Shown: positions 11,198-23,460 of the stretch, in pieces
How positions within the stretch are numbered: the first letter of the stretch is position 1
How the letters are laid out: each line of letters opens with the position of its first letter
Source: Anagrus nilaparvatae
Lineage: Eukaryota > Arthropoda > Insecta > Hymenoptera > Mymaridae
Direction of reading: 5' to 3'
Assembly: GCA_022575985.1 (NCBI GenBank)
Contig: JAKSXM010000366.1
Span: 1-64,000, forward strand
DNA length: 64,000 nt
Notes under the pieces: generated by a model
What the model was told of the DNA's origin: nothing
The model's database searches: none
Seen by the model: only the letters and a program-made list of their open reading frames with translations
Program-made: the position numbers and the translations under genes

Positions 11198-14046
11198 GAG
11201 TTAGGTGATTGAAATTAAACATTAATTAATTTAAGCATTAAGTAATAATTTAATTTTGAGTTAGGTGATAGACATTAAACATAAATTTAAGCATTACGTA
11301 AGAATTTAAATAATAACTTAATGACTACATATTAACTGCATCCATTATGATATTGCATGCAATAGTTAAAAAATTCTTGTTAAATACTTGATAAAAATAT
11401 AAGAATCATATGCATTAGAGGAATTTAGTTAGAAATGGAAAGTAACCACTTGCAACGTACAAATGCTGCATATAATAGATAAGAATATAATAGTTAGTTA
11501 AAATAGTTTTTTTCTATGCAGTTTCTAATAAATAAAATAATGGAATAAAAATAAATGAATTCAGTCAAGTAACTGAACTGAAACATTAAATTTAGAGTTA
11601 TTCAACTCATGAGTAAACTGCAGTATAAATAATAAAATGTCAATTAAATCATTAAATTACTGTCTAAAATTGTTAACTAATTAAGGGCTAAGCACTATAA
11701 ATTATATAGTCAATTTAATGAAGAAAAATTATAAAACAGCCACTAATTAGAATAATAAATTAGAATTTGATAGCACCAGAATCATCAGAATCCTGATTGC
11801 CGAGCGTTAAGGAAATGGTGATTGCTGAGCGTTAAGGAAATTTGAGTTAGAAATCCTGACTGCTGAGCGTTAAGGAAATTTGTGTTAGAAATCCTGATTG
11901 CCGAACGTTAAGGAAATCCTGATTGCTGAGCGTTAAGGAATTCCTGATTGCCGAGCGTTAATTGCCGAGCGTTAAGGAAATCCTGGTTGCCGAGCGTTAA
12001 GGAAATCCTGATTGCCGAGCGTTAAGGAAATCCTGATTGCCGAGCTTTAAGGAAATCCTGAATGCTGAGCATTAAGGAAATTTGGGTTAGGTGATAGAAA
12101 TTAAACATTAATTAATTTAAGCATTAAGTAATAATTTAATTTTGAGTTAGGTGATAGACATTAAACATAAATTTAAGCATTAAGTAAGAATTTAAATAAT
12201 AACTTAATGACTACATATTAACTGCATCCATTATGATATTGCATGCAATAGTTAAAAATTCTTGTTAAATACTTGATAAAAATATAAGAATCATATGCAT
12301 TAGAGGCATTTAGTTAGATATGGAAAGTAACCACTTGCAACGTACAAATGCTGCATATAATAGATAAGAATATAATAGTTAGTTAAAATAGTTTTTTTAC
12401 TATGCAGTTTCTAACAAATAAAATAATGGTATAAAAATAAATGAATTCAGTCAAGTAACTGAACTGAAACATTAAATTTAGAGTTATTCAACTCATGAGT
12501 AAACTGCAGTATAAATAATAAAATGTCAATTAAATCATTAAATTACTGCCTAAAATTGTTAACTAATTAAGGGCTAAGCACTATAAATTTTATATATAGT
12601 CAATTTAATGAAGAAAAATTATAAAACAGCCACTAATTTGAATAATAAATTAGAATTTGATAGCACCAGAATCATCAGAATCCTGATTGCCGAACGTTAA
12701 GGAACATTAAGACATTAAACATAAATTTAAGCATTAAGTAAGAATTTAAATAATAACTTAATGACTACATATTAACTGCATCCATTATGATATTGCATGC
12801 AATAGTTAAAAATTCTTGTTAAATACTTGATAAAAATATAAGAATCATATGCATTAGAGGCATTTAGTTAGATATGGAAAGTAACCACTTGCAACGTACA
12901 AATGCTGCATATAATAGATAAGAATATAATAGTTAGTTAAAATAGTTTTTTTACTATGCAGTTTCTAACAAATAAAATAATGGTATAAAAATAAATGAAT
13001 TCAGTCAAGTAACTGAACTGAAACATTAAATTTAGAGTTATTCAACTCATGAGTAAACTGCAGTATAAATAATAAAATGTCAATTAAATCATTAAATTAC
13101 TGCCTAAAATTGTTAACTAATTAAGGGCTAAGCACTATAAATTTTATATATAGTCAATTTAATGAAGAAAAATTATAAAACAGCCACTAATTAGAATAAT
13201 AAATGAAGCCATTAGATTTTGATAGCACCAAAATCATCAGAATCCTGACTGCTGAGCGTTAAGGAAATTTGTGTTAGAAATCCGAGCGTTAAGGAAATCC
13301 TGGTTGCTGAGCGTTAAGGAAATCCTGATTGCCGAGCGTTAAGGAAATAATGATTGCTGAGCGTTAAGGAAATTAAGTTAGGTGATAGAAATTAAACATT
13401 AATTAATTTAAGCATTAAGTAATAATTTAATTTTGAGTTAGGTGATAGACATTAAACATATATTTAAGCATTAAGTAAGAATTTAAGTAATAACTTAATA
13501 ACGTAATAACGTAATAACTACATATTAACTGCATCCATTATGATATTGCATGCAATAGTTAAAAATTCTTGTTAAATACTTGGTGAAAATATAAGAATCA
13601 TATGCATTAGAGGAATTTAGTTAAATATGGAAAGTAACCACTTACAACGTACAAATGCTGCATATAATATAAGAATAATAAAGAATAATATAGATAAGAA
13701 TATAATAGTTAGATAAAATAGTTTTTTTAACAAATAAACTAAATGTGATAAAAATAAATAAATTCAGTCAAGTAACTGAACTGAAACATTGAATTTAGAG
13801 TTATTCAACTCATGAAAAAACTGCAGTATAAATAATAAAATGTCAATTAAATCATTAAATTACTGCCTAAAATTGTTAACTAATTAAGGGCTAAGCACTA
13901 TAAATTTTATATATAGTCAATTTAATGAGAAAAATTATAACACAGCCACTAATTAGAATAATAAATGAAGCCATTAGAATTTGATAGCACCAGAATCATC
14001 AGAATCCTGATTGCCGAGCGTTAAGGAAATGATGATTGCTGAGCGC
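11198..14046 (+). repeat. Main satellite: three C cores and one A core with short blocks
   Basis: Cores lie at 11198-11788 (C), 12084-12678 (C, entered through TTTGGGTTAGG), 12703-13240 (C, left-truncated, preceded by a single subrepeat) and 13375-14002 (A). The A core is unusual. It is entered through AAATTAAGTTAGG, has an AT-rich expansion of AAGAATAAT units at about 13668-13696, and has lost CTATGCAGTTTCT so that the T-tract runs straight into AACAAATAAAC near 13730. Two of these variants (the entry and the T-tract deletion) recur in the A cores at 53430 and 63604. Confidence 0.85.
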
Positions 14047-17000
14047 TAAGGAAATTTGAGTTAGAAATCCTGACTGCTGAGCGTTAAGGAAATTTGTGTT
14101 AGAAATCCTGATTGCCGCACGTTAAGGAAATTCTGATTGCTGAGCGTTAAGGAATTCCTGAATGCCGAGCGTTAATTGTTTAGCGTTAAGGAAATCCTGA
14201 TTGCTAAGTGTTAATAGACGAGCGTTAAGGAAATCCTGATTGCCTAGCGTTAAGGAAATCCTGAATGCCGAGCGTTAAGGAAATAATGATTGCTGAGCGT
14301 TAAGGAATTCCTGATTGCCGAGCGTTAATTGCCGAGCGTTAAGGAAATCCTGACTGCTGAGCGTTAAGGAAATCCTGATTGCTGGAAATTTGAGTTCGAA
14401 ATCCTGATTGCCGAACGTTAAGGAAATCCTGATTGCTGAGCGTTAAGAAATTCCTGATTGCCGAGCGTTAATTGCCGAGCGTTAAGGAAATCCTGGTTGC
14501 TGAGCGTTAAGGAAATCCTGATTGCCGAGCGTTAAGGAAATTTGTGTTAGAAATCCTGACTGCTGAGCGTTAAGGAAATTTGTGTTAGAAATCCTGATTG
14601 CCGAACGTTAAGGAAATCCTGATTGCTGAGCGTTAAGGAATTCCTGATTGCCGAGCGTTAATTGCCGAGCGTTAAGGAAATCTTGGTTGCTGAGCGTTAA
14701 GGAAATCCTGATTGCTGAGCTTTAGTTGCCGAGCGTTAAGAAAATCCTGATTGCCGAGCGTTAAGGAATTCCTGATTGCCGAGCGTTAAGGAAATCCTGA
14801 ATGCCGAGCGTTAAGGAAATGATGATTGCTGAGCGTTAAGGAAATTTGAGTTAGAAATCCTGACTGCTGAGCGTTAAGGATATCCTGATTGCTGGAAATT
14901 TGAGTTAGAAATCCTGATTGCCGAACGTTAAGGAAATCCTGATTGCCGAGCTTTAAGGAATTCCTGATTGACGAGCTTTAAGGAATTAAGCTATTAGAAT
15001 TTAATAGCACCAGAATCTTTAGAATCCTGATTGCTGAGCGTTAAGAAAATCCTTATTGCCGAGCGTTAAGGAAATCCTTATTGCCGAGCGTTAAGGAAAT
15101 CCTAATTGCCGAGCGTTAAGCAAATCCTGATTGCCGAGCGTTAATTGCCGAGCGTTAAGGAAATCCTTAATGATTGATTGATTGCCGAGCGTTAAGGAAA
15201 TCCTTAATGATTTAGAAATCCTGATTGCCGAGCGTGAAGGAAATGATGATTGCTGAGCGTTAAGGAAATTTGAGTTAGAAATCCTGACTGCTGAGCGTTA
15301 AGGAAATTTGTGTTAGAAATCCTGATTGCCGAACGTTAAGGAAATCTTGGTTGCTGAGCGTTAAGGAAATCCTGATTGCTGAGCTTTAGTTGCCGAGCGT
15401 TAAGAAAATCCTGATTGCCGAGCGTTAAGGAATTCCTGATTGCCGAGCGTTAAGGAAATCCTGAATGCCGAGCGTTAAGGAAATAATGATTGCTGAGCGT
15501 TAAGGAAATTTGAGTTAGGTGATTGAAATTAAACATTAATTAATTTAAGCATTAAGTAATAATTTAATTTTGAGTTAGGTGATAGACATTAAACATAAAT
15601 TTAAGCATTACGTAAGAATTTAAATAATAACTTAATGACTACATATTAACTGCATCCATTATGATATTGCATGCAATAGTTAAAAATTCTTGTTAAATAC
15701 TTGATAAAAATATAAGAATCATATGCATTAGAGGAATTTAGTTAGAAATGGAAAGTAACCACTTGCAACGTACAAATGCTGCATATAATAGATAAGAATA
15801 TAATAGTTAGTTAAAATAGTTTTTTTCTATGCAGTTTCTAATAAATAAAATAATGGTATAAAAATAAATGAATTCAGTCAAGTAACTGAACTGAAACATT
15901 GAATTTAGAGTTATTCAACTCATGAGTAAACTGCAGTATAAATAATAAAATGTCAATTAAATCATTAAATTACTGCCTAAAATTGTTAACTAATTAAGGG
16001 CTAAGCACTATAAATTATATAGTCAATTTAATGAAGAAAAATTATAAAACAGCCACTAATTAGAATAATAAATTAGAATTTGATAGCACCAGAATCATCA
16101 GAATCCTGATTGCCGAGCGTTAAGGAAATAATGATTGCTGAGCGTTAAGGAAATTTAAGTTAGGTAATAGAAATTAAACATCTATTTAAGCATTATGTAA
16201 TAATTTAAGTAATAACTTAATGACTACATATTAATAAATGTCAATTAAATCATTAAATTACTGCCTAAAATTGTTAACTAATTAAGGGCTAAGCACTATA
16301 AATTTTATATATAGTAATTTTATATACAGTCAATTTAATGAAGAAAAATTATAAAACAGCCACTAATTAGAATAATAAATGAAGCCATTAGAATTTGATA
16401 GCACCAGAATCATCAGAATCCTGATTGCCGAGCGTTAAGGAAATGATGATTGCTGAGCGTTAAGGAAATTTGAGTTAGAAATCCTGACTGCTGAGCGTTA
16501 AGGAAATTTGTGTTAGAAATCCTGATTGCCGAACGTTAAGAAAATCCTGATTGCTGAGCGTTAAGGAATTCCTGAATGCCGAGCGTTAAGGAAATTTGAG
16601 TTGAAATGATTGCTGAGCGTTAAGGAAATTTGAGTTAGGTGATAGAAATTAAACAATAATTAATTTAAGCATTAAGTTTAATTTAATTTAAGCATTAAGT
16701 AATATTTAATTTTGAGTTAGGTGATAGACATTAAACATATATTTAAGCATTAAGTAAGAATTTAAGTAATAACTTAATAACGTAATAACGTAATAACTAC
16801 ATATTAACTGCATCCATTATGATATTGCATGCAATAGTTAAAAATTCTTGTTAAATACTTGGTAAAAATATAAGAATCATATGCATTAGAGGAATTTAGT
16901 TAAATATGGAAAGTAACCACTTACAACGTACAAATGCTGCATATAATAGATAAGAATATAATAGTTAGATAAAATAGTTTTTTTACTATGCAGTTTCTAA

Positions 17001-17317
17001 CAAATAAACTAAATGTGATAAAAATAAATAAATTCAGTCAAGTAACTGAACTGAAACATTGAATTTAGAGTTATTCAACTCATGAAAAAACTGCAGTATA
17101 AATAATAAAATGTCAATTAAATCATTAAATTACTGCCTAAAATTGTTAACTAATTAAGGGCTAAGCACTATAAATTTTATATATAGTCAATTTAATGAAG
17201 AAAAATTATAACACAGCCACTAATTAGAATAATAAATGAAGCCATTAGAATTTGATAGCACCAGAATCATCAGAATCCTGATTGCCGAGCGTTAAGGAAA
17301 TGATGATTGCTGAGCGT
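14047..17317 (+). repeat. 3.27-kb higher-order repeat, copy 1
   Basis: The unit contains a roughly 1.5-kb subrepeat block (14047-15511), a class C core (15512-16101), a strongly deleted core (16157-16416) and a class A core (16632-17273). In the deleted core CTACATATTAATAAATGTC joins the left end to the right third. The GCCGCACG marker lies at 14114 here and at 17385 in the next copy, an offset of 3,271 bp. I saw hardly any difference between the copies when reading them in parallel. Confidence 0.85.
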
Positions 17318-20300
17318 TAAGGAAATTTGAGTTAGAAATCCTGACTGCTGAGCGTTAAGGAAATTTGTGTTAGAAATCCTGATTGCCGCACGTTAAGGAA
17401 ATTCTGATTGCTGAGCGTTAAGGAATTCCTGAATGCCGAGCGTTAATTGTTTAGCGTTAAGGAAATCCTGATTGCTAAGTGTTAATAGACGAGCGTTAAG
17501 GAAATCCTGATTGCCTAGCGTTAAGGAAATCCTGAATGCCGAGCGTTAAGGAAATAATGATTGCTGAGCGTTAAGGAATTCCTGATTGCCGAGCGTTAAT
17601 TGCCGAGCGTTAAGGAAATCCTGACTGCTGAGCGTTAAGGAAATCCTGATTGCTGGAAATTTGAGTTCGAAATCCTGATTGCCGAACGTTAAGGAAATCC
17701 TGATTGCTGAGCGTTAAGAAATTCCTGATTGCCGAGCGTTAATTGCCGAGCGTTAAGGAAATCCTGGTTGCTGAGCGTTAAGGAAATCCTGATTGCCGAG
17801 CGTTAAGGAAATTTGTGTTAGAAATCCTGACTGCTGAGCGTTAAGGAAATTTGTGTTAGAAATCCTGATTGCCGAACGTTAAGGAAATCCTGATTGCTGA
17901 GCGTTAAGGAATTCCTGATTGCCGAGCGTTAATTGCCGAGCGTTAAGGAAATCTTGGTTGCTGAGCGTTAAGGAAATCCTGATTGCTGAGCTTTAGTTGC
18001 CGAGCGTTAAGAAAATCCTGATTGCCGAGCGTTAAGGAATTCCTGATTGCCGAGCGTTAAGGAAATCCTGAATGCCGAGCGTTAAGGAAATGATGATTGC
18101 TGAGCGTTAAGGAAATTTGAGTTAGAAATCCTGACTGCTGAGCGTTAAGGATATCCTGATTGCTGGAAATTTGAGTTAGAAATCCTGATTGCCGAACGTT
18201 AAGGAAATCCTGATTGCCGAGCTTTAAGGAATTCCTGATTGACGAGCTTTAAGGAATTAAGCTATTAGAATTTAATAGCACCAGAATCTTTAGAATCCTG
18301 ATTGCTGAGCGTTAAGAAAATCCTTATTGCCGAGCGTTAAGGAAATCCTTATTGCCGAGCGTTAAGGAAATCCTAATTGCCGAGCGTTAAGCAAATCCTG
18401 ATTGCCGAGCGTTAATTGCCGAGCGTTAAGGAAATCCTTAATGATTGATTGATTGCCGAGCGTTAAGGAAATCCTTAATGATTTAGAAATCCTGATTGCC
18501 GAGCGTGAAGGAAATGATGATTGCTGAGCGTTAAGGAAATTTGAGTTAGAAATCCTGACTGCTGAGCGTTAAGGAAATTTGTGTTAGAAATCCTGATTGC
18601 CGAACGTTAAGGAAATCTTGGTTGCTGAGCGTTAAGGAAATCCTGATTGCTGAGCTTTAGTTGCCGAGCGTTAAGAAAATCCTGATTGCCGAGCGTTAAG
18701 GAATTCCTGATTGCCGAGCGTTAAGGAAATCCTGAATGCCGAGCGTTAAGGAAATAATGATTGCTGAGCGTTAAGGAAATTTGAGTTAGGTGATTGAAAT
18801 TAAACATTAATTAATTTAAGCATTAAGTAATAATTTAATTTTGAGTTAGGTGATAAGACATTAAACATAAATTTAAGCATTACGTAAGAATTTAAATAAT
18901 AACTTAATGACTACATATTAACTGCATCCATTATGATATTGCATGCAATAGTTAAAAATTCTTGTTAAATACTTGATAAAAATATAAGAATCATATGCAT
19001 TAGAGGAATTTAGTTAGAAATGGAAAGTAACCACTTGCAACGTACAAATGCTGCATATAATAGATAAGAATATAATAGTTAGTTAAAATAGTTTTTTTCT
19101 ATGCAGTTTCTAATAAATAAAATAATGGTATAAAAATAAATGAATTCAGTCAAGTAACTGAACTGAAACATTGAATTTAGAGTTATTCAACTCATGAGTA
19201 AACTGCAGTATAAATAATAAAATGTCAATTAAATCATTAAATTACTGCCTAAAATTGTTAACTAATTAAGGGCTAAGCACTATAAATTATATAGTCAATT
19301 TAATGAAGAAAAATTATAAAACAGCCACTAATTAGAATAATAAATTAGAATTTGATAGCACCAGAATCATCAGAATCCTGATTGCCGAGCGTTAAGGAAA
19401 TAATGATTGCTGAGCGTTAAGGAAATTTAAGTTAGGTAATAGAAATTAAACATCTATTTAAGCATTATGTAATAATTTAAGTAATAACTTAATGACTACA
19501 TATTAATAAATGTCAATTAAATCATTAAATTACTGCCTAAAATTGTTAACTAATTAAGGGCTAAGCACTATAAATTTTATATATAGTAATTTTATATACA
19601 GTCAATTTAATGAAGAAAAATTATAAAACAGCCACTAATTAGAATAATAAATGAAGCCATTAGAATTTGATAGCACCAGAATCATCAGAATCCTGATTGC
19701 CGAGCGTTAAGGAAATGATGATTGCTGAGCGTTAAGGAAATTTGAGTTAGAAATCCTGACTGCTGAGCGTTAAGGAAATTTGTGTTAGAAATCCTGATTG
19801 CCGAACGTTAAGAAAATCCTGATTGCTGAGCGTTAAGGAATTCCTGAATGCCGAGCGTTAAGGAAATTTGAGTTGAAATGATTGCTGAGCGTTAAGGAAA
19901 TTTGAGTTAGGTGATAGAAATTAAACAATAATTAATTTAAGCATTAAGTTTAATTTAATTTAAGCATTAAGTAATATTTAATTTTGAGTTAGGTGATAGA
20001 CATTAAACATATATTTAAGCATTAAGTAAGAATTTAAGTAATAACTTAATAACGTAATAACGTAATAACTACATATTAACTGCATCCATTATGATATTGC
20101 ATGCAATAGTTAAAAATTCTTGTTAAATACTTGGTAAAAATATAAGAATCATATGCATTAGAGGAATTTAGTTAAATATGGAAAGTAACCACTTACAACG
20201 TACAAATGCTGCATATAATAGATAAGAATATAATAGTTAGATAAAATAGTTTTTTTACTATGCAGTTTCTAACAAATAAACTAAATGTGATAAAAATAAA

Positions 20301-20588
20301 TAAATTCAGTCAAGTAACTGAACTGAAACATTGAATTTAGAGTTATTCAACTCATGAAAAAACTGCAGTATAAATAATAAAATGTCAATTAAATCATTAA
20401 ATTACTGCCTAAAATTGTTAACTAATTAAGGGCTAAGCACTATAAATTTTATATATAGTCAATTTAATGAAGAAAAATTATAACACAGCCACTAATTAGA
20501 ATAATAAATGAAGCCATTAGAATTTGATAGCACCAGAATCATCAGAATCCTGATTGCCGAGCGTTAAGGAAATGATGATTGCTGAGCG
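17318..20588 (+). repeat. 3.27-kb higher-order repeat, copy 2
   Basis: This repeats 14047-17317 in full: subrepeat block, class C core (18783-19373), the same deleted core (19429-19686) and class A core (19904-20545). One visible difference is an extra base in GGTGATAAGACA at about 18851, which shifts the next marker to an offset of 3,272. The similarity continues into the following block until about 20838, where the third copy departs and joins a class B core instead. Confidence 0.85.
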
Positions 20589-23460
20589 TTAAGGAAATTT
20601 GAGTTAGAAATCCTGACTGCTGAGCGTTAAGGAAATTTGTGTTAGAAATCCTGATTGCCGCACGTTAAGGAAATTCTGATTGCTGAGCGTTAAGGAATTC
20701 CTGAATGCCGAGCGTTAATTGTTTAGCGTTAAGGAAATCCTGATTGCTAAGTGTTAATAGACGAGCGTTAAGGAAATCCTGATTGCCTAGCGTTAAGGAA
20801 ATCCTGAATGCCGAGCGTTAAGGAAATAATGATTGCCGAGCGTTAAGGAAATAATGATTGCTGAGCGTTAAGGAAATTTGAGTTAGGTGATAGAAATTAA
20901 ACATCTATTTAAGCATTATGTAATAATTTAAGTAATAACTTAATGACTACATATTGACTGCATCCATTATGATATTGCATGCAATATTTAAAAATACTTG
21001 TTAAATACTTGTTAAAAATATAAGAATCATTAGAGGAATTTAGTTAGATATTGAAAGTAACCCTTTGCAACATATAAATGCTGCATATAATAGATAAGAA
21101 TATAATAGTTAGATAAAATAGTTTTTTTACTATGCAGTATCTAACATATAAACTAAATATGATAAAAATAAATGAATTCAGTCAAGTAACTGAACTGAAA
21201 TATTGAATTTAGAGTTTTGAGTAAACTGCAGTATAAATAATAAAATGTCAATTAAATCATTAAATTACTGCCTAAAATTATTAACTATTTAAGGGCTAAG
21301 CACTATAAATTTTATATATAGTCAATTTAATGAAGAAAAATTATAATGCAGCCACTTATTAGAATAATAAGAGAAGCTATTAGAATTTAATAGCACCAGA
21401 ATCTTTAGAATCCTGATTGCTGAGCGTTAAGAAAATCCGTATTGCCGAGCGTTAAGGAAATCCTTATTGCCGAGCGTTAAGGAAATCCTAATTGCCGAGC
21501 GTTAAGCAAATCCTGATTGCCGAGCGTTAATTGCCGAGCGTTAAGGAAATCCTTAATGATTGATTGATTGCCGAGCGTTAAGGAAATCCTTAATGATTTA
21601 GAAATCCTGATTGCCGAGCGTGAAGGAAATGATGATTGCTGAGCGTTAAGGAAATTTGAGTTAGAAATCCTGACTGCTGAGCGTTAAGGAAATTTGTGTT
21701 AGAAATCCTGATTGCCGAACGTTAAGGAAATCCTGATTGCTGAGCGTTAAGGAATTCCTGATTGCCGAGCGTTAATTGCCGAGCGTTAAGGAAATCTTGG
21801 TTGCTGAGCGTTAAGGAAATTTGAGTTAGAAATCCTGACTGCTGAGCGTTAAGGAAATTTGTGTTAGAAATCCTGATTGCCGCACGTTAAGTAAATTCTG
21901 ATTGCTGAGCGTTAAGGAATTCCTGAATACCGAGCGTTAATTGTTGAGCGTTAAGGAAATCCTGATTGCTGAGTGTTAATAACCGAGCGTTAAGGAAATA
22001 ATGATTGCCGAGCGTTAAGGAAATAATGATTGCTGAGCGTTAAGGAAATTTGAGTTAGGTGATAGAAATTAAACATCTATTTAAGCATTATGTAATAATT
22101 TAAGTAATAACTTAATGACTACATATTAACTGCATCCATTATGATATTGCATGCAATAGTTAAAAATACTTGTTAAATACTTGTTAAAAATATAAGAATC
22201 ATTAGAGGAATTTAGTTAGATATTGAAAGTAACCCCTTGCAACATATAAATGCTACATATAATAGATAAGAATATAATAGTTAGATAAAATAGTTTTTTT
22301 ACTATGCAGTATCTAACATATAAACTAAATGTGATAAAAATAAATGAATTCAGTCTGAACTGAAATATTGAATTTAGAGTTATTCAACTTATGAGTAAAC
22401 TGCAGTATAAATAATAAAATTAAATCATCAAATTACTGCCTAAAATTGTTAACTATTTAAGGGCTAAGCACTATAAATTTTATATATAGTCAATTTAATG
22501 AAGAAAAATTATAATGCAGCCACTTATTAGAATAATAAGAGAAGCTATTAGAATTTAATAGCACCAGAATCTTTAGAATCCTGATTGCTGAGCGTTAAGA
22601 AAATCCTTATTGCCGAGCGTTAAGGAAATCCTTATTGCCGAGCGTTAAGGAAATGATGATTGCTGAGCGTTAAGGAAATTTGAGTTAGAAATATTGACTG
22701 CTGAGCGTTAAGGAAATTTGTGTTAGAAATCCTGATTGCCGAACGTTAAGGAAATCCTGATTGCTGAGCCTTAAGGAATTCCTGAATGCCGAGCGTTAAG
22801 GAAATAATGATTGCTGAGCGTTAAGGAAATTTGAGTTAGGTGATAGAAATTAAACATTAATTAATATAAGCATTAAGTAATAATTTAATTTTGAGTTAGG
22901 TGATAGACAATAAACAATATTTAAGCATTAAGTAAGAATTTAAGTAATAACTTAATAACGTAATAACGTAATAACTACATATTAACTGCATTCATTATGA
23001 TATTGCATGCAATAGTTAAAAATTCTTGTTAAATACTTGGTAAAAATATAAGAATCATATGCATTAGAGGAATTTAGTTAAATATGGAAAGTAACCACTT
23101 ACAACGTACAAATGCTGCATATAATAGATAAGAATATAATAGTTAGATAAAATAGTTTTTTTACTATGCAGTTTCTAACAAATAAACTAAATGTGATAAA
23201 AATAAATAAATTCAGTCAAGTAAATGAACTGAAACATTGAATTTAGAGTTATTCAACTCATGAAAAAACTGCAGTATAAATAATAAAATGTCAATTAAAT
23301 AATTAAATTACTGCCTAAAATTGTTAACTAATTAAGGGATAAGCACTATAAATTTTATATATAGTCAATTTAATGAAGAAAAATTATAAAACAGCCACTA
23401 ATTAGAATAATAAATTAGAATTTGATAGCACCAGAATCATCAGAATCCTGATTGCCGAAC
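20589..23460 (+). repeat. Main satellite: two B cores, an A/C core and blocks
   Basis: Cores lie at 20880-21408 (B), 22052-22576 (B) and 22833-23443 (A on the left, C-like at the right edge with AATAAATTAGAATTTG). The second B core lacks eight bases of the CAGTCAAGTAACTGAAC motif near 22354, as does the core at 1261, and has lost TGTC near 22420. The block at 21409-22051 is a shortened relative of the long blocks. Confidence 0.8.

Noticed and set aside
12084..12678. A 17-bp CENP-B box or other known centromere motif
   Set aside because: I saw no TTCG-A-CGGG-type pattern in core or block. Centromere function cannot be inferred from sequence alone here.
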